Translations under genes and position numbers: made by a program
Notes under the pieces: generated by a model
Databases searched by the model: none
What the model was told of the DNA's origin: nothing
What the model saw: the letters and a program-made list of their open reading frames with translations, nothing else
Source: Haliotis asinina
Taxonomy: Eukaryota > Mollusca > Gastropoda > Lepetellida > Haliotidae
DNA length: 64,000 nucleotides
Direction of reading: 5' to 3'
Assembly (NCBI RefSeq): GCF_037392515.1
Contig: NC_090288.1
Location: 11,538,969-11,602,968 of the forward strand
Shown: positions 26,373 through 36,344 of the stretch, one piece after another
How positions within the stretch are numbered: the first letter of the stretch is position 1
How the letters are laid out: every line of letters begins with the position of its first letter

Positions 26373-26659
26373 ATATACCATTAAAAAAGTGACCGAAATT
26401 CCATTTTGCGAGCATACCACTAGCCAGTGCCAATGCATATGAGAAAAAGATGATGAAACATTTGAAACATTTCCAGAGGAATGGAATAAATTATCACATT
26501 TTCCCTTACTTTCTCTTCATCATCTGTTTCCTCCTGGACTTAATCATTGACATTTTATCAATCTGGTAAATCCAATATCCACTACTTTTTTTCGGTATAA
26601 TAACTGCACTTAAATGGCGCACATCTTACACATAGTTTCATAGTGACATAGTGTGTTCA

Positions 26660-26766
26660 GGGCCCGTTCCCCAAAACGACTGTAGCGCTACGATGATGGT
26701 AACTCCCATACTTAAACATAGACTTACGACAGTCGTAGCGCTATGACTGCTTTGAGGAACGAGGCC
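26660..26766. mobile_element. Foldback element with gggcccgtt-type ends
   Basis: The left arm ggcccgttccccaaaacgac plus tgtagcgctacgat pairs imperfectly with the right arm cgtagcgctatgactgcttt plus gaggaacgaggcc. Such short palindromic elements with ends like GGGCCCGTTTC are common non-autonomous DNA repeats in metazoan genomes. A related element with a different core is at 38344-38492. Confidence 0.7.
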
Positions 26767-26974
26767 ACTGCGTGAACGCTTAGCTAGGTTTAGTGGTGGA
26801 GATCGTATGGACGCCATGTATCAACAAGACTGTGGATTAGTTTATACATTATTAGTTGCATAAAGATGGAAGACATCTGGACATTATTGTCCGCAATTTC
26901 CTACACTAAACTGTCTTGTTTTTCTTTAACGTGTCCCCACAGCCTTCGTGTTCGGCGTGATCAAGTACGCTTTT

Positions 26975-27095
26975 AGAACTATACCAGCATTGTCTGGGAG
27001 GGAACACCAGAAATGGGCTTCACAAATTGTAGCCATGTTGGGAATTGACTTGACTATGGAACGATGTAACCACTCGGCCACCCCACCGCCACCTG
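26975..27095 (-). repeat. tRNA-derived SINE (family B), inverted copy
   Basis: On the minus strand it reads ggtggccgagtggttacatc (box A region), then a diverged box B, then the body with gaagcccatttctggtgttc. It lies just left of a SINE A copy. Confidence 0.6.
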
Positions 27096-27097
27096 AT

Positions 27098-27150
27098 TTT
27101 TTTATTTTTATTTTATTTTTATTTATTTATTTATTTATTTTTTATTCTCC
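27098..27150. repeat. T-rich (TTTA)n microsatellite
   Basis: A run of tttta and ttta units about 50 bases long. It could be the A-tail of the adjacent inverted SINE, since it abuts the cccaccgcc end of the family B copy. Confidence 0.85.
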
Positions 27151-27221
27151 ATTAGGTCAAAGCTGTAAGAGTAAAAGCTTTGCGTCCTCGGACTTTGGAC
27201 TTTACCTCTGGGATCGGGAGT

Positions 27222-27418
27222 GAGTGAGTTTAGTTTTACGCCACATTCCGCAATATTCAAGCTACATGGCGGCGGTCTGTAAATAATCGGGCCCCTGGAC
27301 CTGACAATCCAATGATCAACCGCATGGATGTTTAAGATGTCCACATCCGGTCAAGTCGCGATTATGTACAGACCATCGCAGTATAGCTGGAATGTTACTC
27401 AGTGAGACGTTAAACAAC
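27222..27418 (+). repeat. SINE family A, truncated, with an inverted fragment
   Basis: 27222-27330 is the 5' half of family A on the plus strand (gagtgagtttagttttacgc, acatggcggcggtctgtaaa, gacctgacaatccaatgatc). Bases 27360-27410 read on the minus strand give the family start region again (taacattccagctatactgc). Two half-copies in opposite orientation are therefore juxtaposed. Confidence 0.7.
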
Positions 27419-28324
27419 AAACAACCAAATAATACATGTAGTGGTCTGCATGCCTCAAAAGTGGAGTAAATATTGTTGTACGCCGCAACATGGCAGCTAT
27501 TCACGGCCAACCTCCAAGACATCTATAGCTATGTGAAGTCAGACATAAACATGCGTATAGCATCTTTTCCCAACATATCACCGAATACATTACGCGATGA
27601 TTATTAACATTACGCATGCGTGCCCTGGTCATTGCTTTGTTCAGTATTCTGTAGCCTAAAGGTGGTGGCCAGCCATGGCTCTCTAGTGGGGCATAAGGCG
27701 GCGAGTTACTTACACCATTACGTAACAACTCTTTGGGTTAAATTAACCGTCTTAATTAGCCCCGAGCTTATTGCTATAATGCTCTTTACATAGAAGAAAA
27801 GTCACCAATGTAATTATTTAATTGGAGGGGCTGGTGATTGTAGATACGATAAATCACTGGGGAGATTTATGTTTGATTTGGTGTTCACATTTAGGTAAGA
27901 TGAGGATAATAACATTTCGATTCGGTACACTTCGGATTGAGAATGTGTAAACACATAAACCCTCCGTGGAATACCATCAGGGGTAAGAAACGTGCTTATT
28001 TTAGGGAACTAGACGTTTCTGAGTATATTACTCCTTCTTCATGTAAATACCGTTCAAAGGTCTTTGAACACAGATGTTTATAATTGTTGACAACTTCCTG
28101 TGTGAATCGGAAGTTGATTCATCAACAGAAACGCAAAGAAATAACCAGTGAAAAACTGTTTCGGATGGTTTTTTTTGTTTTCAATTGACAATAGTACCCT
28201 GAATGCATGCTTTCATTTGTAAACGCAGATACAGTAAGAGCATATATGTGAATTTAAAAATATAAAACTACAAACTATACTCATCCAAAGATATGCAAAA
28301 CATCCTTTTTTTCATATCATTATA

Positions 28325-28465
28325 CTTTATCTGTCACTAACTGTAGCGATCCCTTCATCACATCAGCTCCGATGAAGGGGGCTGAAATGATCCAGAAACG
28401 CTGTGCATAAAAGAATTAAAAGATTTATCCATAAAAGAACTTGGTCCTATATAACAACTTCTAAC
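28325..28465 (+). mobile_element. Possible relic of a Penelope-like element end
   Basis: The sequence ctccgatgaagggggctgaa, atgatccagaaacgctgtgc, then ataaaag and gatttatcc resembles the recurrent GATGAAGG...GAAACG...ATAAA terminal blocks of Penelope-like and related retroelements, which can embed a hammerhead-ribozyme core. Here the core start is CCGATGA rather than CTGATGA, so any ribozyme would be inactive. This is a resemblance only. Confidence 0.3.
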
Positions 28466-29401
28466 TGTCGCTAAAAGATATTACTAACTGTAGTGTTCTT
28501 TAACACCTGTTGGGTAGTCTACATAGAGCGAATATGTCTGCGAAACACTAATTATCTGACATATGTCAGAATGGAAAGAATGAGTTGTGAATTAACATCA
28601 GCTGTTTCCGCATGAACGTTCAACGTAAAAGTGAACGAGTGAAAGTGTGAATGAATAACCGGTGGATGAATGAACGTACGTGGAAGGGGACTAAATACGA
28701 TATTCAAACATAATTTCATGACAACAAGATTATGAGATGTGATTTGTATATTTATGGTTTAGTTTGCATTCAGCTGTGTGTAAGTGTCTTCTCGCTTGGT
28801 TACACCCCACCCTTTATCTAGACTGCCGATCCCAGAATGTGACGTCACGAGCACTGAAGCGTATACGTAGATTTTCAGATGGATGACCTTCACCATTAAG
28901 TGTGGGCAGTGATAGGCGCGGACGGAGTGCACACGGGTTGATTGTATTATAATTGTATGGGGGAGACTGGGAAAAATTATCTGTCTGTGTGTCAACAGTT
29001 GCTCATATCACCATGCTTCAGTTCTGACGTCACAATCGTTCTTCACGTGCTTATGGCGCCCTGTACGTGACATTGCTTTGAACAACGTTGACAAGAGCAT
29101 AACGTCAGAGAAAAAACGCTCGCGACTTTTGACACACCCACACACACACACGTACTGGCGTGAAACAATGGGGGGCACTTGATTGAGTGAATTCAGCTCA
29201 CATAGTGCAGAAATATAGTTATCTATGAAACATTGTCCTTAGCTCCATTTGCAGATATATTTGGAGCCCAGAGCGATGCCTAATTTCAGAGCCTAGGCAA
29301 TACAGACTGGGCAAACTATTCTAGATTTGAGTTTTATTCATGTAATATATCCTGTAGGCAGAGTATTAGGTGACTGGATAATATTGTTGTTTGGCTTTCA
29401 T

Positions 29402-29645
29402 TTGTTTCGGAACGATTAGTAGCCGAGAGGGGGAGACAGCTCATTTTGCTGAGGATAAGGTTCCTTTGGGCACGAGCCGGGATCGTGGGTTCGAATCTCG
29501 CATCCCAATGGGGTTTTCAGCACCATACCTGTATTCGTGGGTTTTCCAACATTGGTAAATGTCTGATACCGGCATTACATCGTGCTTTCCTACTACATTA
29601 CGCTTACAGGATGTGAAGTAACTCACTCACCAACTCACTCAATCA
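29402..29645 (+). repeat. tRNA-derived SINE (family C)
   Basis: The head resembles a class II tRNA: tagtagccgagagggggaga as box A and gtgggttcgaatctcg as box B, with an extended variable region between them. A non-tRNA body of about 130 bp follows (ttcagcaccatacctgtatt, tggtaaatgtctgataccgg), ending in aactcactcaccaactcact. The box B is intact. It is a SINE rather than a functional tRNA because the acceptor stem does not close. Confidence 0.75.
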
Positions 29646-30173
29646 AATGCAGTCGTGTGAATGCCCCCATCTCAGTCTGAAAAAAGCCTGTCTTCAAGAC
29701 GTCCTCAAGATACACTTGATTATACCGGTTCAAAACAGACACCATTTTACTGCACATTTTCACATGATACAGACAGATCAACAAACACGTTTAAAAATCA
29801 GAAAATGAATACAATTCACATTAAATCGCCCCAAAACTCCATGGGTATAATGAATTACATTTAAGACACTTCACAGGTTTTAACACAACTGATTGTCACA
29901 TGTGAAGGCATTGTCCCGAATGATGTCTTTCAGTGATATAGTGACGACTCAGCTGTACATTAAATTTCACACTATATGAATACGAATCGACGACAAACAG
30001 GAAAACGTATAATTATGTTTCATATTTTTGTATAAAGTAACAGCGGGATGTCATGGGAAACGTGAAAATTTCATGACGATACCTCCGAAACGCGCATAAC
30101 CAAGGTTATCAGACCACAAATGACGTCTAGGTCTAGGCAACTACAACGTCAAAAGAAACCGAATTGTTTATGA

Positions 30174-30479
30174 ACCCGATTTGCAGAGTTAACATTTGTC
30201 AAAACGTGTCACATCCCCCCTGCGGTGAAGGGCAGGAAGGGTAAGTTGAAGATATTTTACGACCGATTCAATCAATTCGAAGACTTAGCTGTTGTGAATA
30301 AACAGTGGATCAGCCCCATGGATGTACAACTTCTGCTTTACAACATATACAACGCTTGGGTGGAGATGCTATCATCGTTATCAAGCGACTTCCAGAGTTA
30401 CACCGAAACTCTCTTTGATGTTTCTGAAGAAGACATAGCAGTTTTACGCCACTGTGAAGCTCGTGAAGATCTAGGCTAG
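30174..30479 (+). pseudogene. Coding-like orphan open frame ending in a SINE
   Basis: The frame is open from the stop at 30171-30173 to a TAG at 30477, about 101 codons. Its composition is unlike chance: a Lys-rich start, then FYDRFNQFEDLAVVNKQW, then aromatic and acidic residues. It has no early ATG; a splice acceptor tttgcag ends at 30186, so a terminal exon is conceivable, and a Met occurs only near 30321. The last ten or so codons run into the inverted SINE A that follows. I do not recognise the protein. It could be a terminal exon, a decayed retrocopy or chance. Confidence 0.3.
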
Positions 30480-30715
30480 CACTGATCTTCAGCAACCCTT
30501 GCCCATCGTGACAGGCGACTAACGGGATCGGGTGATCGGTCTCGCTGACTTGGTTGACACATGTCATCAGTTCCCAGTTGCGCAGATCCATGCAAATGCT
30601 GTTGATCACTGGATTGTCTAGTCCAGACTCGATTAGCTGCAGAACGTCACCATGTAGCTGGAATGTTGCTGAGTGTGTCGTAAAACTAAACTAAATTCTC
30701 TCACTCACTCACTCA
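30462..30715 (-). repeat. SINE family A, inverted, nearly full length
   Basis: On the minus strand it starts with a tgagtgag run and runs through tagtttagttttacgacac, agcaacattccagctacatg, tgatcaacagcatttgca and caaccaagtcagcgagaccg, to ttgctgaagatcagtgctag. A (TGAG)n tract extends its 5' end. Confidence 0.85.
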
Positions 30716-30734
30716 TTCACTCACTCACTCACTC

Positions 30735-30866
30735 GGATGCGTAGATCGATACTCACGCTGTTGATCACTGGTTTGTCTGGTACAGACTCGATCATTTACA
30801 AACCGCTGCCATATTTAGATGGTATAGTACTGAGTGCGGCGTAAAACTAAACTCACTCATTGTGAT
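30735..30866 (-). repeat. SINE family A, inverted 5' half
   Basis: On the minus strand it reads tgagtgagtttagttttacg, a ccgcactcagtactatac block, then gtaaatgatcgagtctgtac and gatcaacagcgtgagtat. It is separated from the previous copy only by a (CTCA)n tract. Confidence 0.8.
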
Positions 30867-31357
30867 ATTTTAACGTGCACTTGATATTTAGCCAGCTGGC
30901 TTACAACAGAGTACCGTCATCTGTTCTGTTTGTACGAGTATTGCTGTTACATGATGGTTTGTTTTCTTGCATTATTCAACCAATTCTGTCAACAACTTTT
31001 ATCTGTATTGAATGTACCAGTACTGCGGTTGTATTGAATTTTGCTGAATTTTGTGTATTATTCAACCAATTCTACCGTAATGAATCAGTATATGCATATA
31101 TTTCGAAGCTGTATCGGAGCTTCAGTGTACCTCCTCTGCTCCAGTACAGACACTGAGTCAACCAGTCCTTGTTTTATTCACTATCTGGCGAGCGTTAGGC
31201 AGAGTGACACCGATGTTTAATGAGGGTATCACTGTCCACTTTGCAAAGCTTGATAAGCCACACCCGCTAAAATGAAAAGAACGTGCGTCCAGGATAATAT
31301 GCAGCGTTATACTAGTATTCGAATTTTTTTTCAGATTTCCTCACCCGTCAGATTTGA

Positions 31358-31556
31358 TCTTCAGTAACCCCTGCTTGTCTTAAGAAGCGATTAACGGGAT
31401 CGGGTGGTCAGACTCGCTGACTTGCTTGACACGCCATCGCATTCCAGTTGCGTAGGTAGATGTTCATGCTCTTGATCACTGAATTGTCTGGTCCATATTC
31501 GAATATTTACAGACTGACTGACTTACTGACTGACTGATTGACTCACTCACTCACAG
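31358..31556 (-). repeat. SINE family A, inverted, 5' region replaced
   Basis: The 3' two-thirds match on the minus strand (gtctgtaaatattcgaatat, gatcaagagcatgaac, caagcaagtcagcgagtctg, ttaagacaagcaggggttac). The 5' part is replaced by a (GACTGACT)n-type simple repeat. Confidence 0.8.
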
Positions 31557-33379
31557 CTGGACATGTCAGTACGTAAAGCTCACTGGCCAACTGGATGACC
31601 AAGAACAGTAGTTCCCCGGAGCACAACACTGGTTTGTCTTCACCAGATTTGACCCACTACAAGCCAAAGTGAACTAATAACATTCTGATAACCACAATAC
31701 ATGGTATGCCTGAGAAATTGGTAACGAGCAAAATCAATTGAGGACTTGTTCTGTTCGCAATCTTCTTAAACACGTTGTTCCACGTTTACCCGACAATACA
31801 TCAACGATGTAAACAATAAACGCAAAAGAAACGCTACCCTCATCTCCGGATAAATTTATCAAAATCTATTCAAGTGAGGATGAAACTTTCCGCTGCATTT
31901 TATAGCCAAACAATAAGAAATCACATGATCACTGAAAAGCTGTTTTGTTGTGCTTTCTTGTTAACTAATGCATTCTAAAAACAAATATGTTTCTTCAGCA
32001 ATTACTAAAGATAGGAGGGTAATGTGTCATTTAGCGTTTAGTGTATATATCAACTGGAGATCTTTTCATAAATTAAAACAAAACAAAACAATGTTTGTCA
32101 CCAACTCACACTTATAAAAAAACAAACAAATACAAAACCTAGTGCGATTTATGCACTTCGCGCTATAATGAGATTAAAGTTTGAACTGTCACATTGTTAT
32201 TAATAACGCGTCTTTCATTAATTGTTGAGAAATTTTAAGAGCCGCATGATCGTTGGTTTATATTGAAAATATCCCACAGTAACACGCAGTTTTATGAAGA
32301 CCACAAACACGGATGAAGCGCCGGAGCAGCCATGATCACTCATCACTCACACATCACGTACGTTTCGTTTGTCATCACTCTTGTCATAACGTGGGGTTCT
32401 GTATGACCTGAGTATTGTCCCTGGCTAGCCAATCAACTATTTGAATAAACAATGCGCAGTTAATACAAGCACGTCTGGAAAGCTAGGATATATTTTTGTC
32501 TTCTTCACAAGGAAGGGAGGCAATTTCTTTGGGTATGTATAAATAATCATTGACATTTTGTTTTGTAATTCCAGAATGCGCTTTACCCAATATCATTATT
32601 GGCTCCTTGTTATTGTATCGTGTAATTCAACGTATAACCCCTGTTGGCTCTGAAAATGGCTTGTATTTCACGATGGAGATAATTTATGTGTTTTTGGAAT
32701 CATGATAAGAAGGTAAATGAAGTCAATAGTTCTTGTTCTGAATCGGTACTTATTGCCCGGGAGTTTAGGTTAAAGCGAATTCGTGTTGTATTAAGTTAAA
32801 TATAGTTCACTCCACAGAGAGTTGAACCCAAATTTTAACGCAAAACAACTGACAGAGAGAAAGTTACACATCTTAAAACTGAGAATGAGTGAGAATATGG
32901 TAAGAATATATATATAAGATCTTAGAGTACATTACTCGGTCGACTGAAGAGTTATCGCCCTTATGATAAGGGAGGCAACTCTAAACGTCATTAGCTGACG
33001 GAATTTCAAAGTTGTTTGGTTACACTTGACAAATACATCAGCGTCAGCCAGTGAAATGGAATTAATAAACAGGTTTGTTACAACGAAGCGTGATATCTAT
33101 TTAATTCTGATAAGTGTTGGTATTTGGAGTCATTACTGATGCAGTTTGTTAAAAAACAAAAACAAAACGAAATGAAGATGGCGTTTGCCGTTTTTTTTCT
33201 GAGGCCTGTGAGGAATAAATCACTTGAAAATTATTCGGGGACATTTTCTTTAAATCTTGTCTTGAAACAAGTCTCACCAAACGTCCGTTAAGTTATTCAT
33301 CCTAACAATGTACCAGTATTGAAGAGAACAAGCCATATATGTTAATCTTTGAAACAGTGAACGCACCAAATTATTCGAT

Positions 33380-33393
33380 ACTTTGATTTTCAG
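33380..33393 (+). other. Probable splice acceptor of a 5' UTR intron, LRR gene
   Basis: The tract ctttgattttcag ends at 33393, thirty bases before the chosen ATG. A pyrimidine-rich tract and AG here suggest that the coding exon is preceded by a non-coding exon, common for single-coding-exon LRR genes. No upstream exon can be identified from sequence. Confidence 0.45.
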
Positions 33394-33426
33394 ATGACAT
33401 TTTGCCTGTTTGTCGCAGTGCCATGA
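33394..33426 (+). promoter_or_regulatory. Upstream ORF overlapping the LRR start codon
   Basis: An ATG at 33394, directly after the predicted acceptor, opens a 10-codon frame (MTFCLFVAVP) that stops with TGA at 33424-33426. That TGA overlaps the main ATG (33423-33425) as ATGA. If the acceptor is used this uORF is in the mRNA and would allow termination-reinitiation or leaky scanning control of the LRR protein. Confidence 0.4.
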
Positions 33427-36161
33427 GGACCCTTCTTCTGTTGATATCCATCTTGACGTCAGCGGCAATAGTGTCGGCAATGGAATGGCCAATTGAAGGG
33501 ACCTGTTCTCCTTGCCAGTGTTCTGTGCAAAAGAGCAAATACTCTTATGGATTGGTGAAGTTAGTGAATTGTTCTGGCCTTGGATTGACACGACTACCTG
33601 CACGCCTGCCAAGAGATTTAGACTGCCTTGATCTATCAAACAACAATATTGACATTGCAACAGTTGACCCTGTTTGTGATTTTGAATTTTTGCAATACCT
33701 GTCCCTTGCTCAGAATACCTTCACTTCCATTGATTGGTATCTATTTTCAAATTGTTCACTCCTGAGAAAACTTGATCTGACTGGAAGCAGCATTTTTCAT
33801 TTAAAGAATGGATCCTTCACTGGACTCGACAACCTTCAAACAATATATGGATTGGAGGCCATGTCAGTTGAGGTAGGGGTTTTCATGAATCTGCAAAAAT
33901 TGAAAACTCTGGAATTGACTTTTTTAGGAGAAACCATTCCAGAAATGATTTTTACAGGTCTCATTGTGGAGACACTACATTTGACTCTATACAAAGTTGA
34001 AAAAATCCCCCAACAGCTTCTTGAATTTGGAGAAAAGACTCTTCAGGTCATCAGCATCTATGGTCCAGAAGTTTCATTTGTTTATGAGAACTTTCTCCGA
34101 GGATTGACTGTTCTCAGAAAGGTGCACCTGAATATGCCAAAGCTGGTTAGTTTGCCTGAGAGAATCTTCAATAATTTTGGTGTTGTCACTGAAGATAGTG
34201 ACCCAAGGAATCTGCAGGAGATAGTTCTTATGTCAATGAATAGTGTCCCTGGAACTATTTTTAATGACTTGGAAAGTCTACATAGACTTGAAATACATGA
34301 TGTGAATGAAATTACATCTTCTGATATCTTTGATGACCTTGTAAATTTAGAAGTTCTTGATTTGACCAGAAGCAATATCAACCAGATTCCAAATGGATGG
34401 TTTTCAAACCTGTACAGCCTTAAAACTCTGAATTTGAGTCAGAGCAATCTTCGTGAAATAGACGAGGGTTCTATGGATGGACTCATTAACTTGAAAACTT
34501 TGGACCTGTCAATGAACGCTCTACGTAGTATTCCTCTAAAAGCTTTTGATCCATTGAGGAAATCAGTTCAGAATCTTCACCTGAGTGGGAACATCCTGAA
34601 AGAGATTGATGACCAGCTGTTTAGAAATATGCTTGCATTGCAATACTTGGATCTGAGTGACAACAAAATTTCTTCAGTATCAAGTGATGCATTTTTCGAC
34701 TTGAAACTCTTAAACAGTCTACAGTTGCAGGAAAACAAGCTTGCATATCTACCAGTCAACCTGTTTAACCACCAACCCAACCTACAAGTTCTTCACCTTG
34801 GAGCAAACTCATTCCAACGTTTTCCGGTATCTGTCTTGAAATCTGCAGGATTTCTGCTTCGACTGTACCTTGATGACAACAAGATTCCATCAGCACCTCC
34901 GAGCCTATCAACTGACTTGCCCTACTTGGAGTATCTCTCTGTGATGAACAATCCTGTACAGTGTCGATGTAGACTGTTGAGTTTAAGATTATACATGCCA
35001 AACTTGTACATTGATGGGATATGTGTGGCTCCAAGAGCTTATGCCAGGAGCCATGTGATGTCATTTGTAGTTCCTGAAAATTGTAAAGGCCCAAGACCGA
35101 TACCAGAAGTAAAGCCTAAAATTCCTGAAATAACATTTACATCTATGCCTGGTCCAGCTCCACCACCTGCAGAGAAAGACTACAAGGAGAACAATTACTA
35201 CTATGGAAACAATTATTATTATTATTCTGATTACTATTACCAGCATGACTCGAATCAGTATTATGTGGATCTTCAAAGTGATGATAAAGCATCATCAAGT
35301 TCAATAGGTGATACAGGAATAGGAACGCGGTCATGGAAAGATCAGGAAGTATCAGCAACTACCACAAATGCAACTGACAGGATGACAGATGCTGTGACAT
35401 CATCTCTTGATTCAATGATGTCCCAGGTATACTCAAGTGGTACATCTGAGCCACCTCATCTGCATGGATCTACCGATGTGATGATAAGTTTACCCATCTC
35501 ACCGACTCCAACACTGACTCGAGTGTTTGAAAATAATGAAACAGAGTCATTAGTTGTAACAACATCCATCCTGAAAGCAGCAACTGGTATGTCCTGCACA
35601 TCCCAAACATGTTCATCAGATCCACTGTATGGACATTCATATATATCAGATTCAGAGACTCTGGATATAGAAAGACGATCCTGCTCAGATGATTCCTGTG
35701 AAACCATGACAACTGATGTTTTCTCTGATGGTCCTCCTCCAGCAGATTCTGCAGCTGAATGTGATGGAAGATCGGGATCCTCCTCCTCTTCACATAGGAC
35801 CAACAACACTGAGGATGTTGGCAAAGATATGGACAGGACAGCGGTCATTACATCCAGGTTGTTTTCCTCATCATTGCGAGGTCAGAGCACTAAAGCAACT
35901 GGTTTGCCAACATCAAGCCATATTAAGATTTCTCCGACTAGCACCGTGGACATGGTTGATGACAACACAGCAGTTTTAGAGAGGCCACATGGGGGAACTG
36001 TTACAGGTCTGGGCACTGGATTGAGTGTAACCATGAAGGCAGTGGTTGGTGTACTGGGCGTGGGAGCTTTCATATGTATTTGTGTTACAATGTGGTGGCT
36101 AAGGAACCAGGTGAAAACTCGAAGGATGTATGAGGTTACTCCGTCCAGTACAGTTGTGTGA
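33423..36161 (+). CDS. Leucine-rich repeat type I transmembrane protein
   Basis: 912 codons in one uninterrupted coding exon. I chose the ATG at 33423 because it is the nearest in-frame ATG, has G at -3, and starts a clean signal peptide (MRTLLLLISILTSAAIVSA). A cysteine-rich LRRNT cap follows (about 28-51), then a solenoid of about 15-18 leucine-rich repeats (about 60-500; classic LxxLxLSxNxL units at 330-480, irregular at 135-300). Next come an LRRCT cap (about 508-556, with QCRCR and two later Cys), a Pro-rich turn and a tyrosine-rich linker (about 586-616, 13 Tyr). A Ser/Thr-rich stalk follows (about 620-865) with two CxxxxC-like pairs, then one membrane span (about 871-893). The basic 19-residue tail ends PSSTVV, a class I PDZ ligand. 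There is no TIR or kinase domain, so it is not a Toll receptor. Several N-glycosylation sequons are present. A role in cell-surface adhesion or recognition is inference; the nearest named relatives (LRRC15-, chaoptin- or connectin-like) are guesses. Confidence 0.93.
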   Translation: MRTLLLLISILTSAAIVSAMEWPIEGTCSPCQCSVQKSKYSYGLVKLVNCSGLGLTRLPARLPRDLDCLDLSNNNIDIATVDPVCDFEFLQYLSLAQNTFTSIDWYLFSNCSLLRKLDLTGSSIFHLKNGSFTGLDNLQTIYGLEAMSVEVGVFMNLQKLKTLELTFLGETIPEMIFTGLIVETLHLTLYKVEKIPQQLLEFGEKTLQVISIYGPEVSFVYENFLRGLTVLRKVHLNMPKLVSLPERIFNNFGVVTEDSDPRNLQEIVLMSMNSVPGTIFNDLESLHRLEIHDVNEITSSDIFDDLVNLEVLDLTRSNINQIPNGWFSNLYSLKTLNLSQSNLREIDEGSMDGLINLKTLDLSMNALRSIPLKAFDPLRKSVQNLHLSGNILKEIDDQLFRNMLALQYLDLSDNKISSVSSDAFFDLKLLNSLQLQENKLAYLPVNLFNHQPNLQVLHLGANSFQRFPVSVLKSAGFLLRLYLDDNKIPSAPPSLSTDLPYLEYLSVMNNPVQCRCRLLSLRLYMPNLYIDGICVAPRAYARSHVMSFVVPENCKGPRPIPEVKPKIPEITFTSMPGPAPPPAEKDYKENNYYYGNNYYYYSDYYYQHDSNQYYVDLQSDDKASSSSIGDTGIGTRSWKDQEVSATTTNATDRMTDAVTSSLDSMMSQVYSSGTSEPPHLHGSTDVMISLPISPTPTLTRVFENNETESLVVTTSILKAATGMSCTSQTCSSDPLYGHSYISDSETLDIERRSCSDDSCETMTTDVFSDGPPPADSAAECDGRSGSSSSSHRTNNTEDVGKDMDRTAVITSRLFSSSLRGQSTKATGLPTSSHIKISPTSTVDMVDDNTAVLERPHGGTVTGLGTGLSVTMKAVVGVLGVGAFICICVTMWWLRNQVKTRRMYEVTPSSTVV

Positions 36162-36298
36162 GGCATCATCAGAGGCAGGTTTATGCAGGTGCACAGCTGA
36201 GTAAGGGTTTGGCATAATCTGTGTAAGATATCATTTGTGTAGGTATGTCAAAGTTTCAGTAGGAATCACCAATTGATATTAAGTCCCGAATAGTGATT

Positions 36299-36304
36299 AA
36301 TAAA
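36299..36304 (+). terminator. Candidate polyadenylation signal of the LRR gene
   Basis: AATAAA lies 138 bases after the LRR stop codon and is followed by a T/G-rich stretch (ttagtgtatggtaacatgct). It is the first canonical hexamer downstream. If used, the mRNA would end before the minisatellite that begins near 36345. Confidence 0.5.
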
Positions 36305-36344
36305 TTTAGTGTATGGTAACATGCTGTCTGCCTGTTATGGTATT

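Larger units (their letters stand above)
25641..33392. other. Interval between BicD and the LRR gene
   Basis: BicD and the LRR gene are divergently arranged, so this interval contains both upstream regions and probably at least one non-coding first exon and intron of the LRR gene. I see SINEs, two foldback or PLE-like relics and one coding-like orphan frame, listed separately. Apart from these there is nothing I can assign. Confidence 0.5.

Noticed and set aside
29402..29500. A functional class II tRNA gene
   Set aside because: Boxes A and B are good, but the acceptor stem does not pair and the sequence continues into a repeated body, so it is a SINE head.
33402..33422. Starting the LRR protein seven codons earlier
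   Set aside because: The earlier position is a TTG, not an ATG. Starting at 33423 gives a clean signal peptide.
35061..35276. Ile/Val-rich frames antisense to the LRR gene
   Set aside because: They are the reverse reading of the Tyr-codon-rich linker (tat/tac) and have no independent support.
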